From JAHBNG01 sp039028975 (GTDB lineage Bacteria > Chloroflexota > Anaerolineae > Caldilineales > Caldilineaceae): DNA of 60,392 bases. The notes under the pieces were generated by a model, which worked only from the letters and a program-made list of their open reading frames with translations, ran no database searches and was not told where the DNA came from. Shown here piece by piece: positions 1-7,864 of the stretch (its first letter is position 1; each line of letters starts with the position of its first letter). The position numbers and the translations under genes were made by a program. The stretch is from assembly GCA_039028975.1 (NCBI GenBank), contig JBCCHB010000104.1:1-60392 (forward strand), in the 5' to 3' direction.

Positions 1-2570
1 GAATTAAAGCTGTTGAGAACAAGTCTATTGGGCTGATTCGGGATGAAATCGGATACGACCTAGAACGAAACGGTGGCAGTGCCGTTGAGCGGTGGGGCAA
101 AGGCCACATCCCACCAGAAACCGAGGACATTGAGTCCCTTGCCAGGATTTTCATAAAGAGGGGAAAACTGCCGGAATCCTGGATCAGGAAATTTCTGGAA
201 TATGCAGGCTACCCGAATATCAACGACCTTTGTGCCAATTTGTTCCACGATTCAGATGCTGTTCCTGGTGACATCTACTCCGCAGCAACAAACGGGAATC
301 CAACCGCGCAACCGATACCGGATTCGGTCAACGAACAGTGGCAAACGAAGGTAAATGCCCGTTTGGAACCACAAGGGTACTCGCAGCTTTTTGGCATAGA
401 TGAGTATATTCTACAACTCAACCAGCATCTATTGGAGTTAGACGATATCTGGCTTATTGCTATTCAGGGCATGGGCGGTTTGGGAAAGACCACACTCGCT
501 GACTATGTGGTGCGACAGCCGGAGATGAGCCAACGGTTTGAGGAAATTGCGTGGGTGACGATCAAGAAGCATGGCTATATCCTGGAGGAAGGGAGAGTTA
601 CAGGAGATGACGCCTTTGTGGACAGGGAAGGGATTGTCGAAATGCTCTGTACCCAACTGGGCATCGTACATCATCAGGCATTACCTCCACATCAAAAACA
701 AAACGCCTTGATCACGCATCTGAAACGCGTCCCCTGCCTCATAGTGCTGGATAATCTTGAAGAGCTTCCAGATATGGGGCGTTTTATTCCATTCTTGCAT
801 TCGCTGACCAACCCAAGCAAAATCCTCATCACCAGTCGGCATGCTCTTCCCCAGACATCAGGCATTGCACCTATGGGTATGAAACGCCTGCCCAAAGATC
901 ATGCAACAGCGTTCCTACGCCATTTGTTAGGCAATCATGGCTCTTCTGCTCTAGCTTCCGCGACGGATGCGCAGTTAGGCCAGATGTATGATCGGGTAGG
1001 CGGTCATCCTCTGGCCTTGCGGATGGTTGCCAGCCAGGTGCGTATTTTGTCGCTGCCTGTGGTGCTACAAAATCTGAGCGCAGTGCCTGATGATGAAACG
1101 GATACATTGTACCATTTTCTATATCACAGGTCGTGGGAACTCCTTTCGCCCGATTCGCAGCAGCTACTAGCACTCATGCCGCTAGTGGATAATGGTTCAA
1201 GCGAGCAACTAGCTGCTATCGCTGAACTTAGAATTTCAGAATTGAACACAGCGTTACGTCAGCTAGTCCGCATGTCGCTCATAGAGGTGCGCGGAGGTCT
1301 GGAGGAGAAACGGTATTTTATTTACCGTCTGACCGAAACCTTTCTGCGTAAACAAACCCTTGCATGGAAAGCCCAGCCACATCGTTTTACAGAGTTCCAA
1401 TTCAGGCGTGGCACAGAGCGGAACCTGGATTACTGGCAAGCATGGCTTGAGCAACACAGCCATGAAGTGGACAGGCTGCACCGTGATCAAGCAGGTGTTG
1501 TCAAAGCTATCTGGTATGGATTGGATGTTCCTGATGCATTGCCTTCTGCCTATGCTCTCATTGAGCAGTTTTCACCCTATATGGAGCATCGGGGACATTG
1601 GCAAAGCTGGGGAAACGTGCTTGATACAGCCATAGAAACCGCGCAAGGAACGAACGGTAACGCACAGTTGCCATCGCTTTCTATCTCACATGCGCGTCTG
1701 CTCAGGCATCAGAGCCGCTACCTGGAAGCCGTTTCAGAATATGTCCGTGCTATCCGTCTTTCCCGCCAAGCGAAAGACCGCTATGCCAAGGCAAGGGCAT
1801 GGTCGAATTTAGGTCATCTCTATATTGAACTGGATCGGTGGTGGCGCGCGGAAGTCTTATGTGTTCATTCATTACAGATATTTGAGGAAACGGATAGTGT
1901 TCATGGGCGCGCCCATACGCATAACCATCTTGGTATCCTGTATACCCGCCAATGCAGGTGGGATGTAGCATGGCATCATCTACAGCAGGCTTTGAGTCTG
2001 TGGCAGGAGATGGATGAACTGTATGGCATTGCCGTTGCTAATCTCAATCTGGGCAAACTGGCTAACGATATGCGTATGGAAGCAGTGGAGCCGCCATGCT
2101 CTGCACATGGATTTCTTGAACGGGCCATCGATTATGGCACACAAACGGCGGATGAGGTGGCAGTCGCCATTGCGCGTATGAATTTGGGGATTACCTATAA
2201 GCTGGATGGCGAGTTAGATGAGGCCGAGCGTATCTTTCACGACTCAGCAAAGATTTTTGAGGAATATGGGGATGCCCTTAGCCTTGCCTTAATTTCTGAC
2301 AATCTGGGAGTGATATATGGCGAACGGGGAAACCCAAAGCAGGCGATGCATTATTTGCAAAAAGCCCTTGACAAATGGCGCGCATTGCATAGCCGATACG
2401 GCGAAATACGCACCTTACTCTATTTGGCAGAGTGGGAACTCAAAATCTGGAGCAAAAAGAGCGGGCAAGACTGGCTAGAGAAAGCCGGAGATCTTCTGTC
2501 ACAGGGTAATACAGGAGAGAAATATCCATCGCTACAAAAGACTTTTGAACGACTGAGTAGCAGCCTATGA
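1..2570 (+). CDS. STAND (NB-ARC-like) ATPase with TPR repeats, 5' end outside window
   Basis: The frame is open from base 3 with no ATG, GTG or TTG before the TTG at 240, so the gene starts left of the window. The first ~75 codons resemble the XRE-like head that often precedes NB-ARC domains in Chloroflexota (motif SAVERWGKG). The P-loop GMGGLGKTT lies near 468-494, the Walker B strand LIVLDNLEEL near 735-764, and the GGHPLALR motif near 1000-1023. From about 1650 to the end there are TPR-like helical pairs. STAND proteins are signal-triggered switches, several of them antiviral; no effector domain is visible in this part, so the output is unknown. The fold is confident; a defence role is inference. 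Confidence 0.85.
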   Translation, partial: IKAVENKSIGLIRDEIGYDLERNGGSAVERWGKGHIPPETEDIESLARIFIKRGKLPESWIRKFLEYAGYPNINDLCANLFHDSDAVPGDIYSAATNGNPTAQPIPDSVNEQWQTKVNARLEPQGYSQLFGIDEYILQLNQHLLELDDIWLIAIQGMGGLGKTTLADYVVRQPEMSQRFEEIAWVTIKKHGYILEEGRVTGDDAFVDREGIVEMLCTQLGIVHHQALPPHQKQNALITHLKRVPCLIVLDNLEELPDMGRFIPFLHSLTNPSKILITSRHALPQTSGIAPMGMKRLPKDHATAFLRHLLGNHGSSALASATDAQLGQMYDRVGGHPLALRMVASQVRILSLPVVLQNLSAVPDDETDTLYHFLYHRSWELLSPDSQQLLALMPLVDNGSSEQLAAIAELRISELNTALRQLVRMSLIEVRGGLEEKRYFIYRLTETFLRKQTLAWKAQPHRFTEFQFRRGTERNLDYWQAWLEQHSHEVDRLHRDQAGVVKAIWYGLDVPDALPSAYALIEQFSPYMEHRGHWQSWGNVLDTAIETAQGTNGNAQLPSLSISHARLLRHQSRYLEAVSEYVRAIRLSRQAKDRYAKARAWSNLGHLYIELDRWWRAEVLCVHSLQIFEETDSVHGRAHTHNHLGILYTRQCRWDVAWHHLQQALSLWQEMDELYGIAVANLNLGKLANDMRMEAVEPPCSAHGFLERAIDYGTQTADEVAVAIARMNLGITYKLDGELDEAERIFHDSAKIFEEYGDALSLALISDNLGVIYGERGNPKQAMHYLQKALDKWRALHSRYGEIRTLLYLAEWELKIWSKKSGQDWLEKAGDLLSQGNTGEKYPSLQKTFERLSSSL

Positions 2571-2617
2571 TGGTAGGCCGCTACTCCTTTATGTGCCTCA
2601 GACGGCAAATGGGTTAC

Positions 2618-2767
2618 TTAACAGCCGCCACCTACATTTCCGCCACTACAGGCAGAGACGGAAGTGGTGTCATACCCAAAGGTATCTGCTGCAAACCCCA
2701 TACCGACATACAATGTCAATGCCGTCACGATACCCAGAACACACAGGACGATTTTTCGTTTCAACAT
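2618..2767 (-). CDS. Small secreted peptide with Cys/Gly-rich C-terminus (49 aa)
   Basis: A 49-codon frame on the minus strand, preceded by a strong ribosome site (GGAGGG about 10 nt before the ATG). The product has a basic start (MLKRK), a hydrophobic segment (IVLCVLGIVTALTLYVGMG), a likely signal-peptidase site after FAA, and a short mature part of about 22 residues ending ACSGGNVGGGC. The two cysteines could form a disulfide or be modified. It is convergent with the STAND gene. I do not recognise the family; a peptide toxin, a RiPP-like precursor or a signal peptide are possibilities, none proven. Its reality rests on the ribosome site plus the well-formed signal sequence. Confidence 0.6.
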   Translation of the reverse strand: MLKRKIVLCVLGIVTALTLYVGMGFAADTFGYDTTSVSACSGGNVGGGC

Positions 2768-3032
2768 GGCTCTATAGCCCTCCAAAGGCTAAATGAGATA
2801 GAGCCTGCTGAGTATAAGCTCATACCACCCGTCGGTGGCACCACCGGTGTTTCCTCAACAAGCAAAATGGTCGATACGTATTAGTCTGTACAAACCGTTG
2901 CTTGCTGCCAGCCCTAGAACAGGTCTGTAACTGCAAGTGCATCTATTATTTCATGGGGCGGTGGCGGGTTTCAATATCGGGCGCGATATAGCGCCAAATC
3001 TCCTATCAATAGCACACAATGTCTTTCGGGAT

Positions 3033-3389
3033 TTATTTCAGTGCCTTCCGGACAGCATCGGGTGCATTGGCGATGGCAGTGAGGAAGGCAATAGCGGTTC
3101 TGTCCGGTGAACGGCCCTGCTCCCATTCCTGAACGGTGCGCACAGACAGATGATAGGTTTCTGCAAATTGGCGTTGTGACAGCTTCAATTTTTGGCGTAT
3201 GGCCTTGATATCCGGTACAGGGCGGAAGCGTTTTAACTCCTCTTTGGTCATAGGTAGCGCGTCTGGATCTGACTGTGCTGCCTCTGTGATTTCTTCTTCA
3301 GTCATTGCATTCACCCGTTGCCAATCAGTCATGCCTGTTGAGGGAGCATGTGGATCAAGTGTGACTCTCACAATATGTTCTTCGTTCAT
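3033..3389 (-). CDS. BrnA-like/XRE antitoxin of a BrnT toxin
   Basis: 118 aa. The first ~60 residues resemble BrnA antitoxins (start MNEEHIVR, then TDWQRVNAMTEEEI and SDPDA). The rest is a classic XRE helix-turn-helix (IRQKLKLSQRQFAETYHLSV, then VQEWEQGRSPD). Ordinary BrnA carries a ribbon-helix-helix DNA-binding part instead, so this looks like a chimaera with a swapped DNA-binding domain. It overlaps the upstream brnT by 35 nt, as expected for a translationally coupled pair in toxin-antitoxin order. It probably neutralises the toxin and autoregulates the operon; that role is inferred from family and position. Confidence 0.85.
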   Translation of the reverse strand: MNEEHIVRVTLDPHAPSTGMTDWQRVNAMTEEEITEAAQSDPDALPMTKEELKRFRPVPDIKAIRQKLKLSQRQFAETYHLSVRTVQEWEQGRSPDRTAIAFLTAIANAPDAVRKALK

Positions 3390-3630
3390 CTTTCCTTGCC
3401 CTTCGTGCTGAAATCATACGTATGCGTCCATTTCGGTAGGTGTAGACTACCAATAAGATCTGTTCCTCTACCATACCGATGATTCGATACCGCGCCTCAC
3501 GATAATCGTTTCGGCAATCCATTTCAGTGATATAGCGAGGATCAAGAAATACGTTCTTGGCATCCTGAAAATCTATGCCATGCTTCTGCATATTGGCATG
3601 GTTTTTCTTTTGATCCCACTCAAATTCCAT
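3355..3630 (-). CDS. brnT: BrnT family type II toxin (ribonuclease)
   Basis: 91 aa, the usual BrnT length. Family hallmarks are visible: the FEWDQKKNHANMQKHGIDF start, a V(F)LDPRY segment, the central RYRIIGMVE strand, and the C-terminal IRMISARRARKDER helix that carries conserved basic residues. BrnT folds like RelE and cleaves RNA, blocking translation until bound by its antitoxin. The toxin gene comes first and overlaps the antitoxin. No truncation is visible, so the module looks functional and would act as a stability or stress module for the plasmid-like block. Confidence 0.9.
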   Translation of the reverse strand: MEFEWDQKKNHANMQKHGIDFQDAKNVFLDPRYITEMDCRNDYREARYRIIGMVEEQILLVVYTYRNGRIRMISARRARKDERRTYCESHT

Positions 3631-3688
3631 AACTGACTATACGCGTAACGCGTAGCCATTTCAATGAAAATCGACACTGCCTCATCTT

Positions 3689-4474
3689 TCACATTGGCCT
3701 GCTAACCACACCTATTGTGCTGAACACTTCTCTGAACCTTTCACTCTCTGTTCCAAGGTAAAAGAATACATTGCCATGCGTGGGGCTACGCTGCTGCTGG
3801 CCATTTTTATCGATGAAACGAATGCGATGGTGAGTAGTGCAGGAGATATAGGTACTTGCCAGCTTCATATACCATGTGGCTGCAACGGCAGGCCGGACCA
3901 GAATGACTGCCTGGGTGATGTTGCCTGCCTCATATTCCTGGATGGCCTTGCCTGTGAAAGCTGCGGCTAATCCTGCCCCGAAAGGCGGGTTGAGCCAAAG
4001 ATTTCCTTGCCAGGGTTGCTCCAACCCATTATCCTTGATGCCATACCACTGTTTGGCCCGTATCCATTGCTGGGCTACTTCATTAGAGGCAGGGTCAAGG
4101 GAGATACGCCCCATGACTTGTCTGGCCATCTCGATATATTCGGATGGTGTATACCATTCATCACTTACCGAGCTACATTTGGCCTCATGGGGTTTACGTT
4201 TTCTGGTTTCCAGCCATGCTATCTCCCGCTTGATTTTCTTCAGCTCCCGTCCATTGTCAATTAACCGTTGGAACAGTTCGATTTCAGCATCTTTCAGATA
4301 GCGGCTCTTACAGCCATTTGCAAAGGGTGTACGGCTCCGGAGTTTGCCATAACGTCCTTTTCCTTTGGCGGTCCCTCCTGGTTTTGAATATTCGATCCAA
4401 CAATCCTGTAATATGCCCTCTTGCTGGAGCTGTTCCTGTTTGCGTTTGAGTGAAGCAAGACTACGCTGAGGCAT
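3689..4474 (-). CDS. Phage/plasmid Dam-like DNA N6-adenine methyltransferase
   Basis: 261 aa from the ATG at 4474; the frame extends upstream only to a TTG at 4570, over a Cys-rich stretch that does not look coding. A lysine-rich N-terminal helix (LASLKRKQEQLQQ) is followed by the phage Dam domain: DEWYTPSEYIE, SLDPASN, and the catalytic NPPF within WLNPPFGAG, then a strand with QAVILVRP. Family members methylate adenine and usually serve phages or plasmids to evade restriction. It is divergent from the gene at 4648 and one of three methyltransferase-like genes here, none with a restriction nuclease beside it. Confidence 0.85.
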   Translation of the reverse strand: MPQRSLASLKRKQEQLQQEGILQDCWIEYSKPGGTAKGKGRYGKLRSRTPFANGCKSRYLKDAEIELFQRLIDNGRELKKIKREIAWLETRKRKPHEAKCSSVSDEWYTPSEYIEMARQVMGRISLDPASNEVAQQWIRAKQWYGIKDNGLEQPWQGNLWLNPPFGAGLAAAFTGKAIQEYEAGNITQAVILVRPAVAATWYMKLASTYISCTTHHRIRFIDKNGQQQRSPTHGNVFFYLGTESERFREVFSTIGVVSRPM

Positions 4475-4647
4475 AACAACTTTCGGTGGGCAGGATTCGG
4501 GGGCAAAACAGCAATGAGGCTCTTTTCTACTCTCCTTTGTGTCACATGGCAAGCCGTCACCCGAATGCAATGGGTGATTTTCTTTGCCTTGCCATCTGAT
4601 TTGTGATTGAACGATGCTGTTGCTATTCCAGTACCCAATTGTTTGCT

Positions 4648-4902
4648 ATGCCCCAATCTGAGCCAGACATCCCCGCATTATCATCAACGGAGCAGCCTAT
4701 ACCACAGGAAGATGATATCACTTCGCCTACAGCTCCCCTTTTGCCCCTTAGCCCTACCCGTTATGTGGAACTACAAATGAACGGACTATATGGTATTTCC
4801 CCGGAGCGGCGATATATCCGTCCTGACCTGCCCTATGACCTTTACGATGGCTTGGCGGCAGTCACGGACGACCTCATGGAAGTGGAGGAACCGGAACGAT
4901 AG
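4648..4902 (+). CDS. Hypothetical acidic protein
   Basis: 84 aa from the ATG at 4648. It has a Pro/Ser/Thr-rich head and a tail with SPTRYVELQMNGLYGI and many acidic residues (DDLMEVEEPE). No family is recognised and there is no membrane segment. No good ribosome site is seen. It sits between two methyltransferase-like genes and is divergent from the Dam-like gene, so it may be the first gene of the rightward set. That it is coding is moderately supported by its composition and by the lack of a competing frame. Confidence 0.45.
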   Translation: MPQSEPDIPALSSTEQPIPQEDDITSPTAPLLPLSPTRYVELQMNGLYGISPERRYIRPDLPYDLYDGLAAVTDDLMEVEEPER

Positions 4903-5011
4903 CAGCGCCCTTCTAGCGCAGTTTTCACCTTTTCTGCTTGCTCTCATCGGCACGTCCCGATAGAAGGGAAAATCTTAAAGATGTTTACCCTAAACCCAGT
5001 GCGCTACCCCG

Positions 5012-5890
5012 ATGCCTTCTTCCCCTTCATGGAATCAATATAGCAAGGACTTCATCAACATCCTTGAAGGATTCCGGTATCAGCACGGTATCCGAGAAGT
5101 GTTTTCCGACTGGGTTGAGGTTGCAGCCTGTGCCATCCACCAGGAACCGTATCATTTGGGGCTGGTGATACGGGATGAAACCTTTGATATCGTTGAAGCG
5201 CAATATATGGAGGCAGTGAAGAAGTATAACAAGGAGGAATTGAATGCTTTCGCCAATCTACTTGCGATCACGAAAATGGCGCTTGGTGAGGGCTATGGTG
5301 ATTTTCTTGGGAGAACGTATATGCAGCTTGAAATCAGTAACGACCGCAGCGGTGAATTCTTTACACCTTATCCAGTGTCCCTGATGATGGCCAGAATGAC
5401 CCTGGCGGATGTAGCTGAACAACTTCAGAAGAAGTCTTTTATCACTGTATCCGAACCAGCTTCTGGTGCAGGTGGGATGCTGATCGCACTGGCAGAGGTA
5501 CTTCAGGAGAAGGGATACCAACCAAGTGAAGCCATGTTCTTTGAGGCAGTTGATGTAAGCAAACTCTGCGCCGATATGACCTACCTACAGACAGGAATTC
5601 TTGGACTGTCCGGCATGGTGAGGCATGGCAATACGCTGACGATGGAGTCATGGAGCCACCGCTTTACACCGATATGTCGTATTTTCCCATACCGTACCAA
5701 CAGATTCCTGGACAGCCTTTATACTGATCCGGCGGAAATACCCGAACCAGAACAACCACCTGTTGCCGCCAACGACAATGAATTAGAGCAAGAAACCAGC
5801 ACACCCACACCAGAGGCTACTGCTGAAGCCGAGGTACTTGATCGCCTCTCTGACCTCGATCAATCTTACGTCCAGGGAAGATTGTTCTAG
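5012..5890 (+). CDS. N6-DNA-methylase-fold protein, catalytic motif not found
   Basis: 292 aa. The centre matches the HsdM/N6_Mtase family: GEFFTPYPVSLMMARM, then the SAM-binding motif EPASGAGGMLIAL, an acidic strand (FFEAVDVS) and a TYLQTGILGL helix. The catalytic NPPY/F that should follow HGNTL is not visible, and the C-terminus is a Pro/Glu-rich tail (EPEQPP, TSTPTPEATAEAE). It is shorter than type I modification subunits and has no S or R subunit nearby. It may bind SAM or DNA without methylating, or use an unusual motif. Such truncated homologues are frequent on plasmids. A complete type I system is not supported. Confidence 0.7.
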   Translation: MPSSPSWNQYSKDFINILEGFRYQHGIREVFSDWVEVAACAIHQEPYHLGLVIRDETFDIVEAQYMEAVKKYNKEELNAFANLLAITKMALGEGYGDFLGRTYMQLEISNDRSGEFFTPYPVSLMMARMTLADVAEQLQKKSFITVSEPASGAGGMLIALAEVLQEKGYQPSEAMFFEAVDVSKLCADMTYLQTGILGLSGMVRHGNTLTMESWSHRFTPICRIFPYRTNRFLDSLYTDPAEIPEPEQPPVAANDNELEQETSTPTPEATAEAEVLDRLSDLDQSYVQGRLF

Positions 5891-6302
5891 GCTGCTTCTT
5901 CTCTTACAGCCAAGCTATCCGGGCCTGCTCAGGCTATGCTGAAGGCCCTTTGCCCCTCGTTACTTGCCAAGGTGTCAGCCTCACATTGCCATCTCTCAAA
6001 GAGCGGATGCTACATGTTGCTTAACCCCTTTTCCCTCTTGACTGCACTCGCTATTTCCCGCTCATTTTTTCTTTTATCCGTCCTTATTTGATGCTCTGGG
6101 CAGGGTATCACGTCTCATGTGATGGGTTATAAGGCAGGTATCGGTACAGATTTCTCCACGTGGTGTCCGTTGGTTCCGGCTTGTGTAGCAAACCACAGCA
6201 GACAGGCAATGCCGCGGTCCGCGCAAACGTGTTGGACATGCCTGTCTGCTGCGGCCTGCTTCTCTTCTCCTCACATACGAACCACAACATAGGAGAAAGA
6301 TC
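5891..6302. other. Gene-free stretch with a long hairpin (6196-6251)
   Basis: No convincing coding frame. The main structure is a perfect 13-bp inverted repeat, CAGCAGACAGGCA at 6196-6208 and its complement at 6239-6251, separated by a GC-rich 30-nt loop. It lies about 50 nt before the next start codon (6303), so it could terminate the methylase transcript or act in the leader of the next gene; there is no T-run, which argues against a simple terminator. Confidence 0.5.
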
Positions 6303-6542
6303 ATGACTGAATCAACCACCAACAAACCCGTATTCACTTTCCGACTTGGTACCCTTTCCGCCACCATCTGGCAGAACCGGACGAAGAAAGGAAGCTATTA
6401 CCGTACAGAAATGGTTCGGAATTACAGAGATACGGAAGGTGTCTGGCAAACAAGTAGCAGCTTCGGCCATGAGGAGTTGCTGAATGTGGCCAAACTAGCC
6501 GAACGTGCTGAAGACTATATCGCCCGTCTTACGCAATCCTAA
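6303..6542 (+). CDS. Small conserved plasmid-type protein
   Basis: 79 aa with a good ribosome site (AGGAGA, 7 nt before the ATG). The pattern FRLGTLSATIWQNRT followed by SYYRTEMVRNYRD, SSSFGHEELL and a C-terminal helix ending in ARLTQS recalls a widespread family of small hypothetical proteins on plasmids and mobile elements. It is probably a compact beta-sheet with one helix; it has no catalytic motif and no membrane segment. Function is unknown. It is followed by a hairpin and then by a methyltransferase gene in the same direction. Confidence 0.7.
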   Translation: MTESTTNKPVFTFRLGTLSATIWQNRTKKGSYYRTEMVRNYRDTEGVWQTSSSFGHEELLNVAKLAERAEDYIARLTQS

Positions 6543-6558
6543 CAAGGCACATTTTCAC

Positions 6559-6582
6559 AGGGCTGCACCAAAACGCAGCCCT
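6559..6582 (+). terminator. Hairpin between small protein and methyltransferase
   Basis: AGGGCTGC (6559-6566) pairs with GCAGCCCT (6575-6582) across an 8-nt A-rich loop; only a weak pyrimidine run follows. It lies 17 nt after the stop codon at 6542, so it is a likely terminator or attenuator. Confidence 0.55.
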
Positions 6583-6612
6583 TACTATTACACTTACTTC
6601 ACGGAGTATCTC

Positions 6613-7269
6613 ATGTTTTCGATTCACAGCTTTCTGAACCAACTCATTCACGATAATTGCATCCAGGTGATGCAGACCATGCCAAGTCACAGCATCGACC
6701 TGATCGTCACCGATCCACCCTATCTGGTGAATTACCGCTCCCGCGATGGCCGCACCATTGCCGGGGACCAGGATGATGCATGGCTGCATCCAGCCTTTGC
6801 CGAGATGTATCGGGTACTTACTCCCAACAGCCTGTGTATTTCCTTCTATGGCTGGAACAAGGTAGACCGCTTCATGGATGCATGGCGCACTGCCGGATTC
6901 ATGCCCGTAGGTCACTTCACTTGGAGCAAGCCTTATGCCTCTAGTCAAGGCTTCACCCAGGCCAGACATGAAAATGCCTATCTACTCGCTAAGGGTAACC
7001 CCAGAAAACCTGCCCATCCACCCAGAGATGTTCTGCCCTGGCACTATACCGGAAACCGACTGCACCCGACGCAAAAGCCTGTCTCTGCACTCACACCGCT
7101 GATTGAGGCATACTCTACCGAGGGTGCCATCATTCTCGATCCCTTCGCTGGTTCCGGCACTACTGCCGTTGCTGCTAGACAGTTACACCGTGCCTTTATC
7201 GGTATAGAGATGGACCGCACCTATTTCGTTAAGGCCAAAGACAGGCTGGCAAAGCATTCCGCCTCGTAA
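6613..7269 (+). CDS. Beta-class (N6-A or N4-C) DNA methyltransferase
   Basis: 218 aa from the ATG at 6613. The order of motifs is that of the beta class: catalytic TDPPYLVNYRSRDG near the N-terminus, then TWSKPYASSQGF, the target strand with HPTQKPVSAL, and the SAM-binding DPFAGSGTTAVAA near the C-terminus followed by FIGIEMD. All key residues are present, so it should be active. It lacks a long target-recognition domain and a neighbouring nuclease, as is usual for orphan plasmid or phage methylases that protect the element or regulate replication. The longer frame back to 6505 runs through the upstream hairpin and is unlikely to be translated. Confidence 0.9.
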   Translation: MFSIHSFLNQLIHDNCIQVMQTMPSHSIDLIVTDPPYLVNYRSRDGRTIAGDQDDAWLHPAFAEMYRVLTPNSLCISFYGWNKVDRFMDAWRTAGFMPVGHFTWSKPYASSQGFTQARHENAYLLAKGNPRKPAHPPRDVLPWHYTGNRLHPTQKPVSALTPLIEAYSTEGAIILDPFAGSGTTAVAARQLHRAFIGIEMDRTYFVKAKDRLAKHSAS

Positions 7270-7279
7270 ATCGTAGACT

Positions 7280-7303
7280 GGCCGCTTTGGTATAAGAGCG
7301 GCC
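7280..7303 (+). terminator. Hairpin after methyltransferase gene
   Basis: GGCCGCT (7280-7286) and AGCGGCC (7297-7303) form a 7-bp stem with a 10-nt loop just after the stop codon. No strong T-run follows, so termination is likely but not certain. Confidence 0.5.
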
Positions 7304-7363
7304 TGTTGCATTGGGCATCTATTAAGCGTAACCATTTTACGTCACGGGAAGCCATATTGCCAC

Positions 7364-7392
7364 TTGATTTGTACGCCTTTTTAGCATACAAT
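7364..7392 (+). promoter_or_regulatory. Sigma-70 type promoter of the DUF1778 antitoxin
   Basis: TTGATT (7364-7369), a 17-nt spacer and TACAAT (7387-7392). The start codon at 7400 lies 7 nt after the -10 box, so transcription would begin at or next to the ATG and the mRNA would be leaderless. No ribosome site is present, in agreement. Confidence 0.6.
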
Positions 7393-7399
7393 TGGGTGT

Positions 7400-7699
7400 A
7401 TGGAAACAGAACATGCAACGCAGCCAACAAAGAATCAACGCATCGCTACCCGCGTGACCAGTGAGCATAAATTACTGTTTGAGCAAGCCGCTCTCCTGAA
7501 GGGGATATCCCTGACGGACTTTATGGTGAGTTCTGCCTATGATGCAGCGGTCAAAGTGCTCATGGATAGTCAGGCTGTGTTAGAGGTGGGGGCAAAAGAC
7601 AGCCATGCTTTGATTGAGCGCTTACTGCATCCCCGCCAGCCCTCTGAATTGCCTGAACTTCAGAAAGCGGCTGCACAGAATCCATGTATCAAGTCATAG
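7400..7699 (+). CDS. DUF1778 (TacA-like) ribbon-helix-helix antitoxin
   Basis: 99 aa. The N-terminal ribbon-helix-helix is clear (QRIATRVTSEHKLLFEQAAL, then GISLTDFMVSSAYDAA), followed by a flexible C-terminal part that in this family wraps the partner GNAT acetyltransferase toxin. The toxin gene should follow directly, but only a decayed remnant is found (7712-7864). The antitoxin itself is intact with its own promoter, so it may persist as an orphan repressor or as protection against the same toxin encoded elsewhere. Confidence 0.85.
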   Translation: METEHATQPTKNQRIATRVTSEHKLLFEQAALLKGISLTDFMVSSAYDAAVKVLMDSQAVLEVGAKDSHALIERLLHPRQPSELPELQKAAAQNPCIKS

Positions 7700-7711
7700 T
7701 CGGTGGCGGCA

Positions 7712-7864
7712 CAATCATTTTACACGCAGTTGCTCACACGGATGTATCCCTTTGATCAAGCAGCGATGTATTTCTATCAGAAGTATCGTTTTCTTTCCTT
7801 ACCAGTTATGTTGAATATACTGTTTATCGAGATGGCAACGATCTGGAACAAGTTTGCCGTCTGA
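7712..7864 (+). pseudogene. Remnant of a GNAT acetyltransferase toxin
   Basis: One reading frame encodes DQAAMYFYQKYRFLSLP followed by LFIEMATI, which matches the C-terminal end of TacT-type GNAT toxins (a pattern like A-x-x-FY-x-x-GF...L-P-L-x-T-I). The acetyl-CoA-binding core of the domain is missing; between the antitoxin stop and this fragment there is room for only a few residues. It is therefore an internally deleted toxin, inactive, ending in TGA at 7862-7864 immediately before the next gene. Confidence 0.65.

Noticed and set aside
2567..2884. Plus-strand frames after the STAND gene
   Set aside because: They run opposite the small secreted peptide gene, which has the better ribosome site and a signal peptide.
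4938..5168. Plus-strand frame overlapping the start of the methylase-like gene
   Set aside because: Out of frame with the recognisable methylase sequence and without ribosome site or family features.
5012..5890. Type I restriction-modification system
   Set aside because: Only an HsdM-like core without the catalytic NPPY/F is present; no specificity or restriction subunit is near.
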